NCBI RefSeq assembly: GCF_010093305.1
Contig: NZ_PDWS01000022.1
Location: 1-64,000, forward strand
Length of the DNA: 64,000 nt
Source of the DNA: Pseudoxanthomonas sacheonensis
GTDB lineage: Bacteria > Pseudomonadota > Gammaproteobacteria > Xanthomonadales > Xanthomonadaceae
Direction: 5' to 3'
The notes beneath the pieces were generated by a model. That model was not told the origin of the DNA and made no database searches. It was given only the letters and a program-made list of their open reading frames with translations. The position numbers were made by a program, and so were the translations under genes. This document shows, in pieces, positions 7,984-14,642 of this stretch (its first letter is position 1; each line of letters begins with the position of its first letter).

Positions 7984-8387
7984 GCCGCCTCCCGCACTTC
8001 GACCGCCAGCACCGAAACCTCGACCGCAGGCTTGCCAGGCGTCGCGGTGATCGCTTGCGCGGCGATGGCGTAGAGTTCTGGCTCGTTCTGCTGCAGGTAG
8101 CGGATGCCGGCCGTGATCACTTCGGGCTTATAGCGGAACACCTGCTCGAACATGGTCGGCGACAGTGCCGAGCGCACTGCGGCCAGCGCCGCTTCGTCCA
8201 CCTTGCGGTACATGGTCCCGGTGGTCATGACCTTGTAGCGCTCGCCCTTGTGCGTGCTGCTGCCTTCGGCCTTACAGCCGACCAGCTTGATCAATGCCTG
8301 CTCGGCCTCGATGCGCGCGGCCTTCGCCTGGTTCTCTTGCAGCTTCAAGCCAATGACGCGCTCGGCTGCTTCGTCTATCTGGTTCAT
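7980..8387 (-). CDS. 135-residue helical phage early protein
   Basis: The N-terminal 40 residues form an amphipathic, possibly coiled helix (EAAERVIGLKLQENQAK). A compact segment containing YKVMTTGTMYRKVDEAAL and VFRYKPEV follows. Proteins of this shape are common just upstream of Sak4 in phage recombination operons, but I know no assigned function. It is joined to both neighbours by ATGA overlaps. Confidence 0.6.
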   Translation of the reverse strand: MNQIDEAAERVIGLKLQENQAKAARIEAEQALIKLVGCKAEGSSTHKGERYKVMTTGTMYRKVDEAALAAVRSALSPTMFEQVFRYKPEVITAGIRYLQQNEPELYAIAAQAITATPGKPAVEVSVLAVEVREAA

Positions 8388-8587
8388 ACGAACCTCCGCG
8401 TTTTTGAATCGCGCTTGGTTGCATTGCGACCGACGTTATAGGTCTCGCCGTGGAGCGGGAGATATTCGGGACCCAGGATGCGAATGAATCGCTTGCTGAC
8501 GTGCATCATCTGCTCGCGGCTGCGATAGAACTGGCCGAGCGATCCACCGCCCGAGTTGAGCTGCTTCTTGTCATTTGGGGTCTTCAT
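8384..8587 (-). CDS. 67-residue basic phage protein
   Basis: The start is at ATG 8585-8587, overlapping the upstream stop (ATGA). The protein is strongly basic, ending KRDSKTRRFV, with a central FIRILGPEYLPLHGETY segment. A nucleic-acid-binding role is plausible from charge alone. No family is recognised. Confidence 0.55.
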   Translation of the reverse strand: MKTPNDKKQLNSGGGSLGQFYRSREQMMHVSKRFIRILGPEYLPLHGETYNVGRNATKRDSKTRRFV

Positions 8588-8784
8588 ATGCCTCTCCTGT
8601 CCGCGTAATTCATAATCACCGGCTGAGGACCGCCGTGGTCGTAGGTCTGTGCGCGAGCGGGCAGGGTGCCGAGCAGCGCGACTTTCGTGCTTGCGCTCTG
8701 CGCGATATAGCGCTCGCGGTTCTCGAAGCGCAGCACGTCGTCTGCGTAGCGTTCGAGTGGGGTCAGGCGCAGGGGGTCGGTCAC
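8584..8784 (-). CDS. 66-residue phage protein of unknown function
   Basis: The start is at GTG 8782-8784, overlapping the previous stop (GTGA). It shows a short acidic/basic helix (LERYADDVLRFENRERYI) and a Gly/Pro-rich C-terminus. Nothing points to a function. The ATGA overlap with the next gene supports expression. Confidence 0.5.
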   Translation of the reverse strand: MTDPLRLTPLERYADDVLRFENRERYIAQSASTKVALLGTLPARAQTYDHGGPQPVIMNYADRRGI

Positions 8785-8972
8785 GCGCCACCCCACCAAG
8801 CGGCAGCTACCAGACCCGCGAAGAAAAAGAAGCAACCGACCACGATGGAGCCGAGGATGTCGGCGGCGTCTCGCTCGATACGCCCCCATGCGCGCCAGAA
8901 GGACCAGCCAAGCCGAGCGGTCAACGGCGCGCGGTCAGTCCAGCGGCGGTTCTTGTGGGTCAGAGTGCTCAT
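8781..8972 (-). CDS. 63-residue single-span membrane protein
   Basis: The N-terminal half is basic (HKNRRWTDRAPLTARLGWSFWR). Residues about 40-60 form one hydrophobic segment (ILGSIVVGCFFFFAGLVAAA), so an inner-membrane protein with a cytoplasmic N-terminus is predicted. It is coupled by ATGA and GTGA to its neighbours. Small membrane proteins in the early operon could act in superinfection exclusion, but that is speculation. Confidence 0.6.
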   Translation of the reverse strand: MSTLTHKNRRWTDRAPLTARLGWSFWRAWGRIERDAADILGSIVVGCFFFFAGLVAAAWWGGA

Positions 8973-9244
8973 CGACGTATCTCCGTCTGGTGACCTTCTT
9001 CGATCTGTTCGGCGCTCAGCCGGCCATAGTCCATGCGCGGCGTGCGCCCGGCGTTTTCCTCGGCTTCGCAGCTGTCGCGGATCTCGTTTATCGACTCGTT
9101 GTTCATGTCGATCACGTCCAGGTTGTCAGGACGCGAGATCGCGGGCAGTGAGTCGGGGAAGGTGTTCGCGGCTGGCGGCGTCGGCCTTTCTGGCGTGCCG
9201 AAGATGGCCGTGAAGATGGTCTCGAAGACTGGGTGCGCACTCAT
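8969..9244 (-). CDS. 91-residue acidic phage protein
   Basis: The start is at ATG 9242-9244 (ATGA overlap with the first gene of the operon). It has a Pro-rich middle and an acidic helical C-terminal half (NNESINEIRDSCEAEENAG). No family is recognised. It is the second gene of the leftward early operon, so it would be made first after induction or infection. Confidence 0.55.
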   Translation of the reverse strand: MSAHPVFETIFTAIFGTPERPTPPAANTFPDSLPAISRPDNLDVIDMNNESINEIRDSCEAEENAGRTPRMDYGRLSAEQIEEGHQTEIRR

Positions 9245-9423
9245 TCCGCGTACTCCGCGCAGCGCTTGCACATCCCCCAGCCCGTCGGCGCATACTCGCC
9301 GCAGTCCTGGCAGAGGAAACCGAAGGTGCGAAATCCGATCGGCTGTGCGTCGGCGGGCAACAAGGCGGAAGCGGTGTCGAAATCGTATTCGGGAAGAAGG
9401 TTCTGGTTCGCGTTCGGGTGCAT
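9241..9423 (-). CDS. 60-residue zinc-ribbon protein, first gene of the leftward operon
   Basis: The start is at ATG 9421-9423 with GGAG seven to eight bases upstream. The C-terminal half has two Cys pairs (CQDCGEY and CKRCAEY) separated by about ten residues, a classic zinc knuckle. The N-terminal half is Asn/Pro-rich. It is the promoter-proximal gene behind the operator pair at 9450-9499, where an anti-terminator or early regulator would sit in lambda. That role is a positional inference only. Confidence 0.6.
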   Translation of the reverse strand: MHPNANQNLLPEYDFDTASALLPADAQPIGFRTFGFLCQDCGEYAPTGWGMCKRCAEYAE

Positions 9424-9449
9424 GTTCTGGCTCCGGCCCATTGATTGGG

Positions 9450-9466
9450 CGTAACACACCGTAACG
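9450..9466. promoter_or_regulatory. phage operator, left control region, copy A
   Basis: A 17-bp site CGTAAC-ACACC-GTAACG. Its left arm fits the consensus exactly and its right arm differs from GTTACG at one position. It lies 27 bases upstream of the first leftward gene, 33 bases centre to centre from copy B. It is probably bound by the phage repressor and Cro-like protein. Confidence 0.7.
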
Positions 9467-9482
9467 CATCACCTACCCGGAA

Positions 9483-9499
9483 CGCAACACACCGTTACG
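9483..9499. promoter_or_regulatory. phage operator, left control region, copy B
   Basis: A 17-bp site CGCAAC-ACACC-GTTACG, one change from a perfect palindrome. On the minus strand a TATAAA (9501-9506) lies just upstream, and a TTGCGT/TACGGT pair with an 18-base spacer spans copies B and A. Either could be the leftward early promoter controlled by these sites. Confidence 0.7.
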
Positions 9500-9550
9500 A
9501 TTTATAACAGAAAACAGTATCCCAAAAATAGAATTATTGATTTAGGCCAT

Positions 9551-9574
9551 AAAAAAGCCCGCGATGGCGGGCTT
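9551..9574 (-). terminator. Rho-independent terminator of the repressor operon
   Basis: On the minus strand the hairpin GCCCGC-loop-GCGGGC is followed by a run of T. It lies about 20 bases beyond the stop codon of the secreted-protein gene. It would end the leftward repressor transcript before it enters the leftward early operon. Confidence 0.85.
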
Positions 9575-9595
9575 CGTAACGGATGAAACTAGTTC

Positions 9596-10033
9596 TCAGA
9601 ACTCAGATTGGCATTCATCCACCTTGTCCACCAGGTCACAGACCGCGTATTCACCATCCTGACGTGCGCCGGATGGCCAAGGCACATACTGCGTGAAGAC
9701 CGTGTCGGCGCCGCGAATCTCGCTCAGCAAAGCCTGCGAAGCGGCCCCAGAGATGAACGTATCGCCGTGGTACGGCTTCCCTTTGCCGACGCGGATCCCG
9801 ATCTCCTCACGGCCAGGGTAGGGCTCGCCGGCGACGCCCAGGACCAGCTTTCCTGGCCCAGTAACAGCCGCGGTCACGGTGCCCTTTACCGACGAGAGGA
9901 CGATGCACGTCTTGGCGTCGGTCATCGCATCTACCTTGACCACCTTCCGGTAATGAATCAGCTCGCACTCTGTAGGCTCCTGAGCCTGCAGGCCAACCGG
10001 CGCCAGCGCCAGGCCAAGCAATAGCGCCCTCAT
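9596..10033 (-). CDS. secreted cysteine-containing protein co-transcribed with the repressor
   Basis: A protein of 145 residues with a clear Sec signal (MRALLLGLALAPVGLQAQ, cleavage likely after AQA or close by). The mature part has four Cys, enough for two disulfides, and is otherwise beta-rich with Gly turns. The start overlaps the repressor stop (ATGA) and a terminator follows the gene, so it is made in the lysogen. That expression pattern fits a lysogenic-conversion or superinfection-exclusion protein acting in the periplasm (inference). No family is recognised. Confidence 0.65.
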   Translation of the reverse strand: MRALLLGLALAPVGLQAQEPTECELIHYRKVVKVDAMTDAKTCIVLSSVKGTVTAAVTGPGKLVLGVAGEPYPGREEIGIRVGKGKPYHGDTFISGAASQALLSEIRGADTVFTQYVPWPSGARQDGEYAVCDLVDKVDECQSEF

Positions 10034-10362
10034 GCGGCCTCCTCGGCATCCGTCTTGGGACCGACCACGTCACGGCCGATCGCCACCCATCGCTGACGCT
10101 GCTCCGGCGTCATCAACCTATAGAGCTCGACCAGCTCCATCTCGTCACGTACTTCAATAACCACAGCGTCATCCCCTAATGCTTCCGCCACAGACATGCC
10201 CGCCCATCGGGCCATGACTTGAATCTCGTTCACATACGTGGGTCGCTTCCCCTGCAACTTCAGGGTGATGGCTTGGCCGGTAATTCCCAATTCCCGACCC
10301 ACTTCAGCACGGTTGACGTTCCGTGCGTCGAAGGCGGCAGCGACGCGGTTGAACCAGTTCAT
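10030..10362 (-). CDS. HTH phage repressor (CI-like, no peptidase domain)
   Basis: A protein of 110 residues starting MNWFNRV. A helix-turn-helix is visible at about 18-45 (RAEVGRELGITGQAITLKLQ), followed by NEIQVMARWAGMSVAEALG, the usual XRE-type repressor fold. No S24/LexA-type autoproteolytic domain is present, so RecA-triggered self-cleavage is not expected. It faces the Cro-like gene across three copies of a 17-bp palindrome. An upstream in-frame ATG (10381-10383) exists, but the fold begins at 10362. No good Shine-Dalgarno is seen for either start. Confidence 0.75.
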   Translation of the reverse strand: MNWFNRVAAAFDARNVNRAEVGRELGITGQAITLKLQGKRPTYVNEIQVMARWAGMSVAEALGDDAVVIEVRDEMELVELYRLMTPEQRQRWVAIGRDVVGPKTDAEEAA

Positions 10363-10381
10363 GATCGGAGGAGACTCTCTC

Positions 10382-10409
10382 ATTAAGTGCGACGGAAAGC
10401 GTAACCCAA
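10382..10409 (-). promoter_or_regulatory. candidate repressor-maintenance promoter
   Basis: On the minus strand TTGGGT (10404-10409) and CTTAAT (10382-10387) are separated by 16 bases. Operator copy C covers the -35 element, so the repressor could control its own synthesis. The predicted leader is only about a dozen bases. This was read by eye. Confidence 0.45.
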
Positions 10410-10416
10410 CGTTACG
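10400..10416. promoter_or_regulatory. phage operator, right control region, copy C
   Basis: CGTAAC-CCAAC-GTTACG, with both arms perfectly palindromic. It is nearest to the repressor gene, and its centre is 25 bases from that of copy D. Confidence 0.75.
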
Positions 10417-10424
10417 CATCACTT

Positions 10425-10441
10425 CGTAACACCCCGTTGCG
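10425..10441. promoter_or_regulatory. phage operator, right control region, copy D
   Basis: CGTAAC-ACCCC-GTTGCG, one mismatch from perfect symmetry. It is the middle of three sites and overlaps the likely -35 element of the rightward promoter. Confidence 0.75.
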
Positions 10442-10465
10442 AACGTCGTGACGGTGTGTTACGGT
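10437..10465 (+). promoter_or_regulatory. candidate rightward early promoter (PR-like)
   Basis: TTGCGA (10437-10442) and TACGGT (10460-10465) are separated by 17 bases, and both are covered by operators D and E. The Cro-like start codon is only eight bases past the -10, so the message would be nearly leaderless; indeed no Shine-Dalgarno is present. Confidence 0.55.
10447..10463. promoter_or_regulatory. phage operator, right control region, copy E
   Basis: CGTGAC-GGTGT-GTTACG, one mismatch from symmetry. It lies 22 bases centre to centre from copy D and immediately upstream of the Cro-like gene. Confidence 0.75.
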
Positions 10466-10472
10466 TCCGTGC

Positions 10473-10739
10473 ATGAGAGCCATCACGCGCCTTAGACAAA
10501 CCGGAATGACCACGGCGGAGATCGCTGCTGGCATTAAAGACAAGTCGGGTGGGCACCTGGTCCGCATGTATGAGAACTACACGCGCTTTCCTGGTCGCGA
10601 ACGATTCGTCTGCCTCATAGAGCTTGCCGAACTGCGTGGCATCACACTGGTTGCTCGCGACTTCATTCCGCCTGCATCCGAAATAGCTTGCGAGGATTCG
10701 GTCAGCAAGCCTGCGCGCAGTAAGCGAAAGAAGGGTTGA
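10473..10739 (+). CDS. Cro-like regulator
   Basis: A protein of 88 residues, the first rightward gene opposite the repressor. The N-terminal segment GMTTAEIAAGIKDKSGGHLVRMYEN reads as a helix-turn-helix, and the C-terminus is strongly basic (KPARSKRKKG). Position, size and the overlapping operators fit Cro. There is no Shine-Dalgarno and the start is close to the predicted -10, so leaderless translation is likely. It is separated from the CII-like gene by a terminator, as in lambda. Confidence 0.65.
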   Translation: MRAITRLRQTGMTTAEIAAGIKDKSGGHLVRMYENYTRFPGRERFVCLIELAELRGITLVARDFIPPASEIACEDSVSKPARSKRKKG

Positions 10740-10746
10740 GTTCACG

Positions 10747-10777
10747 GGTCGGTCTCTTCGGAGGTCGGCCTTTTTTT
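10747..10777 (+). terminator. tR1-like terminator between cro-like and CII-like genes
   Basis: A ten-pair stem (three G-T pairs) with a TTCG loop occupies 10747-10770 and is followed by seven T. The position between the Cro-like and CII-like genes matches tR1 of lambdoid phages. An anti-termination mechanism is implied if the downstream replication genes depend on this transcript. Confidence 0.85.
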
Positions 10778-10834
10778 GTACATCGAAACACATGTCCGCC
10801 GCTGTACCCCGCGGCCGGACACAAGGGGAAGACC

Positions 10835-11224
10835 ATGGAGAACACACAGGTGCCGCTGTTTGTGGAAGACCTCAATGAGGCAATCCGCGCGACGGTCAAC
10901 TGTCTGGGTGGTTTCAAGGCCGTGGGCGTTGAACTGAAGCCGGAGAAGTCTGCAGTGGATGCCGGTAAGTGGTTGGCCGACTGCCTGAACTCCGCCAAGC
11001 GCGATCGACTGGATCCGGAACAGCTGGCTTATATCCGGCGGCGCGCGCGCGCGGCAGGGTGCCATGTGCTGGCCGCGTTCGAGATGCAGCAGGCGGGCTA
11101 TGCGCCGCCGGTCGCCATCGCGCCGGCTGATGAAGCGGCGGAACTCAAACGGCAGTTCATCGAGTCCACCAAGATGCAGGCACTGATCGTGCAGCGTCTT
11201 GAGCGTTTGGGGATGCACGCATGA
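10835..11224 (+). CDS. CII-family phage regulatory protein (CP76-like)
   Basis: A protein of 129 residues; start at ATG 10835 with AAGGGGAAG upstream. The segment from LNEAIRATVNCLGGFKAVGVELKPEK through DCLNSAKRDRLDPEQLAYIRRRARAAGCH follows the pattern of the Phage_CP76/CII regulatory family, which has a helix-turn-helix near its start. It sits in the cII position, just after the terminator. A role in choosing lysogeny by activating repressor or integrase transcription is inferred from the family and position. Confidence 0.7.
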   Translation: MENTQVPLFVEDLNEAIRATVNCLGGFKAVGVELKPEKSAVDAGKWLADCLNSAKRDRLDPEQLAYIRRRARAAGCHVLAAFEMQQAGYAPPVAIAPADEAAELKRQFIESTKMQALIVQRLERLGMHA

Positions 11225-11409
11225 ACTCCCGCCTCTGCACCCACACCGGCGCCATCGACCTGATCGCCACCCTGATCGCGCGAAGTTGCCAGTTCGCCGT
11301 CGTGCCCATGGGCGATGAGTACCAGGTCAGCTGGCCTGACCTGTCGCGCGCGCCGGCACAGGTGCCGACCGAGTATCCGACGCCGCCGAACGGGCCGAGG
11401 GCTGCGTGA
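11221..11409 (+). CDS. 62-residue small early protein
   Basis: A small soluble protein with a Pro-rich C-terminus. The start overlaps the CII-like stop (ATGA) and its stop overlaps the methyltransferase start (GTGA), which is the main evidence for a gene. No domain is recognised. Confidence 0.5.
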   Translation: MNSRLCTHTGAIDLIATLIARSCQFAVVPMGDEYQVSWPDLSRAPAQVPTEYPTPPNGPRAA

Positions 11410-12053
11410 ATACTCCCGTCATCATCGGAAACGCCACGCTGTACCTAGGCGACTGCCGCGAAATCCTGCCGACCTTGCCGAAGGTGGACGCGGTGATTAC
11501 TGATCCGCCGTATGGGCTGGGAATCGACGGACAGAAGGAGTCGATGCGCCGCGACGGCTCCCAGCTTCGGAAGCATCACGAAAAGCTGGGATGGGATGGG
11601 GCCATTCCCGATGGCGAACTGATGCAGGCCGTTCTGGCTGCGGGAACGCAGCAAATCGTCTGGGGAGGCAACTATTTCTCTGACGACTTGCCGAGCAGTA
11701 GAGGCTGGCTGGTTTGGTTCAAGGGACAGACCGGCCTGACGATGAGCGACGGCGAGCTGGCTTGGACGAGCTTATCGATCCCTTTGCGGGTCAAGAACCT
11801 GCACCGCACCCACTTGTGGCAAGAGTCGCCAGAGCACCCGACGCAGAAGCCGACCGAGCTGATGATCTGGTGCCTGTCGTTTGTGCCGGACGCACAGACC
11901 ATCCTCGACCCATTCATGGGCAGCGGCACAACCGGCGTGGCCGCGATGAACCTCCAGCGGTCATTCATCGGGATCGAGCGCGAGCCCAAATACTTCGACA
12001 TAGCCTGCCGCCGCATAGACGATGCGCAGAGGCAGGGGAGGCTGATCGCGTGA
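11406..12053 (+). CDS. phage DNA methyltransferase (N6-adenine or N4-cytosine)
   Basis: A protein of 215 residues starting at GTG. The catalytic motif DPPY is at about residue 34 and the SAM-binding motif FMGSGTTG at about 170-177. That order is typical of beta-class amino-methyltransferases. No restriction endonuclease gene lies nearby, so it is an orphan enzyme. It probably protects phage DNA from host restriction or marks it for regulation (inference). The target sequence cannot be read from the protein. Confidence 0.9.
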   Translation: MNTPVIIGNATLYLGDCREILPTLPKVDAVITDPPYGLGIDGQKESMRRDGSQLRKHHEKLGWDGAIPDGELMQAVLAAGTQQIVWGGNYFSDDLPSSRGWLVWFKGQTGLTMSDGELAWTSLSIPLRVKNLHRTHLWQESPEHPTQKPTELMIWCLSFVPDAQTILDPFMGSGTTGVAAMNLQRSFIGIEREPKYFDIACRRIDDAQRQGRLIA

Positions 12054-14197
12054 GCGCAGTGCTCGATCAAGCGGACGATCTGCCCTTCGAGATGCGCGAG
12101 GCCTTGCGCTGGCTCGTGTGGCTCAGCGTGCCTGTGCCCGGCAAGAAACCGCGCAAGGTGCCGTTCTATGCCAACGGCCAGCCGCGCCATGGCGCATTGG
12201 ACACCGCAGCCGACCAGCAATACCTGGTCAGCTTCGACGATGCCCAAGCCGCACTGGCCCAAGGCAACTACACCGGGCTGGGGTTCGCGCTCGGCCCAGA
12301 TGGCTCGGGCAGCTACTGGCAGGGGGTCGACCTCGACAACCTGTCCGAGCATCCCGACCTGGCGATGCTGGCCGAGGACTTGCCCGGGTACACCGAAACT
12401 TCACCGTCAGGTAAAGGCGTGCACGCGATCGGCTACGGCCGCGCGTTCCAGGCGCTAGGCTCCAACGCCACAGGCATCGAAGCGTACTCAGCCGGGCGTT
12501 ACTTCACGGTCACCGCGGACGGCGCCGGCCTGTCGAATCCCGTGTGTATTGCTGATTTTGTAGAGCGCGTGCTCAGGCCGAAGCACAGCCCCGCGGCGCC
12601 AACACACACCAGCGCCGAGATACTGGAATACATCGACCCCAAGACGATCACCGAACTGCGCAGCGCGCTGTCCAGCATGCGCGCGGATGATCGCGATAGC
12701 TGGGTAGCGAACGGCCAGCGTCTGAAGAAGCTGGGCGAGCGGGGCAGGGCGCTCTGGCTGGAATGGTCGCAGCAATCGGACAAGTACGACCCGGCCGACG
12801 CCGCGCGCGTATGGGACAGCTTCACGGCGGACCACACCGGCTACCAGGCCATTTTCAAGGCGGCCCAGGCCCAGGGTTGGCTCAATCCGCTGTCAGGCGC
12901 CGTTCCCAGCCCAGCCCAGCCCGCACCCACGGAGATCGCCCAGGCAATCGCCAACGCGCTGCAGCCCCTCAACGCCGACGACATCGCCCGGGCGGCCATC
13001 CCTCACCCGCACGCTTTCACGAAGGGCGATGCCGGGCTATTTCCCGAGGCCGAGGTGACCGTGATCGGTGCGCCGGGCCGCGAGGGCAAGACCACGCTCA
13101 TGATGGCGATCGCCACGCACTACGCGCTGGGTCGTCCGCTGGCCGGCCTGGCCCCCGCGGAAGTGCGCTCAGTGCTGATCTACTCAGGCGAGGATGACCG
13201 CGGCCAGTACGCGCGCAAGGCGGCGGCGCAGTGGGCCCGGCTGGGCACCACGGACCAAGCGCTGCTGCTCAACAACCTGCTGATCCCCGACCTGCATAGT
13301 CCTGAGCTGTCGGCCTGGCGCGAGATCGTGCGGCTTGAGAACCGCGCGCCCGTGCGTGGCCCGGTGGTCGAGACGCTGATCGAGGCCATCCAGGCGCTCA
13401 GTACGCGCGAGTTCCCGCCGGGCCTGGCCATCTTCGAGACCGCGTCGACACTGTCTGATGCCGAGGAGGACAACCCGGGGCATAAGGCGCTGATCGCCGC
13501 GCTCAAGCACATCGCCAAGCGCACGGGCCTGGCCGTGATCCTGGTTCACCACACCAGCCAAGCCGCGGCCAGCAGCTTGCCCGACCTGACCATTTCCGAG
13601 GCCGACATCCGCGGTGGCACCACCCTCGTCAACAACGCGCGGCAGACGCACCTGGTCGTGAACCTGGCCTCGGTGGCTGATGCCTTCCCCGAGAGCGACG
13701 CGCGCACCGTCCTACGCAGCCTGGTGGCGCCCGGTGAGCAAGACCGCATCACGGCGCTGATCTGCCTGTCCAGCTCCAAGGCGGCCGACCCCGCGCCCAT
13801 CTTCATGCGCTGGGAGAACGTAGCGCCCTACGGCCCGCGGATGGTTGAGGTCACGGTGCCTGCCCGACTGGCTGGCCGGAGCTGGCGTGCGCTGCGTGGG
13901 GAGCTGTCCGGCGCGCGCGCCGAGATGAAGGCCGACAAGAAGGCCGAGAGCGGCCTGGCCAACGTGCGGCTGGTGGTGAAGGCGGTGGCCGACATCCAGG
14001 AGAACGCTGAGCAGCCGACCGCCAACAAGGTCTCCACGGCCTGCGGCCGGAATCCGGGCTGGGCAAAGCCGTACCTCAATGCTGCGGTCGAACAGGGTGA
14101 ACTGGTGCGGTCGACCGAGAGTGTTCCACGCTCGAACGGGCTGGTTGACGTGTACCGGCTGGCCGGTGAGGTCGTTATCCCCTGGAAATCAGAGTGA
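12050..14197 (+). CDS. phage primase-polymerase/RepA-like helicase fusion
   Basis: A protein of 715 residues starting at GTG 12050 (GTGA overlap). Residues 1-165 resemble the bifunctional primase-polymerase domain: GVDLDN (92-97) supplies the acidic pair and SPSGKGVH (118-125) the Ser/His motif. Residues about 195-285 look like PriCT_2. Residues about 335-600 are a RecA-type ATPase with Walker A GAPGREGKT (340-348) and an ILVHHTSQ strand, as in RepA helicases. The C-terminal 100 residues have a winged-helix appearance. It probably starts replication at the adjacent iterons. Confidence 0.9.
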   Translation: MSAVLDQADDLPFEMREALRWLVWLSVPVPGKKPRKVPFYANGQPRHGALDTAADQQYLVSFDDAQAALAQGNYTGLGFALGPDGSGSYWQGVDLDNLSEHPDLAMLAEDLPGYTETSPSGKGVHAIGYGRAFQALGSNATGIEAYSAGRYFTVTADGAGLSNPVCIADFVERVLRPKHSPAAPTHTSAEILEYIDPKTITELRSALSSMRADDRDSWVANGQRLKKLGERGRALWLEWSQQSDKYDPADAARVWDSFTADHTGYQAIFKAAQAQGWLNPLSGAVPSPAQPAPTEIAQAIANALQPLNADDIARAAIPHPHAFTKGDAGLFPEAEVTVIGAPGREGKTTLMMAIATHYALGRPLAGLAPAEVRSVLIYSGEDDRGQYARKAAAQWARLGTTDQALLLNNLLIPDLHSPELSAWREIVRLENRAPVRGPVVETLIEAIQALSTREFPPGLAIFETASTLSDAEEDNPGHKALIAALKHIAKRTGLAVILVHHTSQAAASSLPDLTISEADIRGGTTLVNNARQTHLVVNLASVADAFPESDARTVLRSLVAPGEQDRITALICLSSSKAADPAPIFMRWENVAPYGPRMVEVTVPARLAGRSWRALRGELSGARAEMKADKKAESGLANVRLVVKAVADIQENAEQPTANKVSTACGRNPGWAKPYLNAAVEQGELVRSTESVPRSNGLVDVYRLAGEVVIPWKSE

Positions 14198-14432
14198 CTA
14201 CTTGATGGACTCCTTGATGAGCAAATCAGACAGCAAGCAGTGGAGGCAAGTCATTGATTTTGATGATAACGACTCCTTGATTGACTCCTTGGTGACTACC
14301 TGGAAACCGAAAGGGCGAGAACTGGGACAAAAAGCCGCGCTCAGCAAGGCGCTTTTGTCCGTTCCTCGCCCCGCCGACTACTACTCCTTGGTCCCTTCCC
14401 CTATAGGGGCAAGGAGTGGTGACCAAGGAGTC
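14196..14432. other. iteron cluster, candidate phage replication origin
   Basis: The core GACTCCTTG(A/G)T occurs directly at 14208, 14271 and 14283, with variants at 14196 (GACTACTTGAT) and 14382 (TACTCCTTGGT). Inverted copies lie at 14410-14417 and 14422-14432. Pairs at 14196/14208 and 14271/14283 are spaced exactly 12 bases. Between them lies an AT-rich stretch (about 14248-14270) in otherwise GC-rich DNA. It begins at the end of the primase-helicase gene. Together this looks like iterons around an unwinding element. Confidence 0.6.
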
Positions 14433-14642
14433 GATTCGGGGGTAGGGCGCCAGAACGAAGACTGCCAGACCGGCAAGACCCGACACGCGTCTCCGCAAGC
14501 GGCCTGGGCCACCTTGACCGCTGTCGTGAAACATCGGCACCGCAAACCCAAGTTCTGGCACCGCGGCAAGCCGGGCGTTTACCAGTGCCCGTTCTGCCAT
14601 GGCTGGCACACGACGAGCGCGGATCGGGGAGAGGCCGCGTGA
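14205..14642 (+). CDS. 145-residue phage protein with C-terminal zinc knuckle
   Basis: The first start with a reasonable context is ATG 14205, but ATG 14217 and TTG 14202 are possible and no strong Shine-Dalgarno is visible. The N-terminal half is low in complexity because the iterons run through it (DSLMSKS, DSLIDSLV). The C-terminal half is basic and carries CPFCHGWHT, a zinc-knuckle-like ending. It may bind nucleic acid. The iterons may have grown at the cost of protein sequence conservation. Confidence 0.55.
   Translation: MDSLMSKSDSKQWRQVIDFDDNDSLIDSLVTTWKPKGRELGQKAALSKALLSVPRPADYYSLVPSPIGARSGDQGVDSGVGRQNEDCQTGKTRHASPQAAWATLTAVVKHRHRKPKFWHRGKPGVYQCPFCHGWHTTSADRGEAA

Noticed and set aside
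10030-10362. S24/LexA-type repressor
   Set aside because: The protein ends soon after the HTH region; no Ala-Gly cleavage site or Ser/Lys catalytic pair can be fitted into its 110 residues.
14196-14432. CRISPR array
   Set aside because: The repeats are about 11 bases, unequally spaced and in both orientations, with no spacers of regular length; they fit iterons instead. No cas gene is present.
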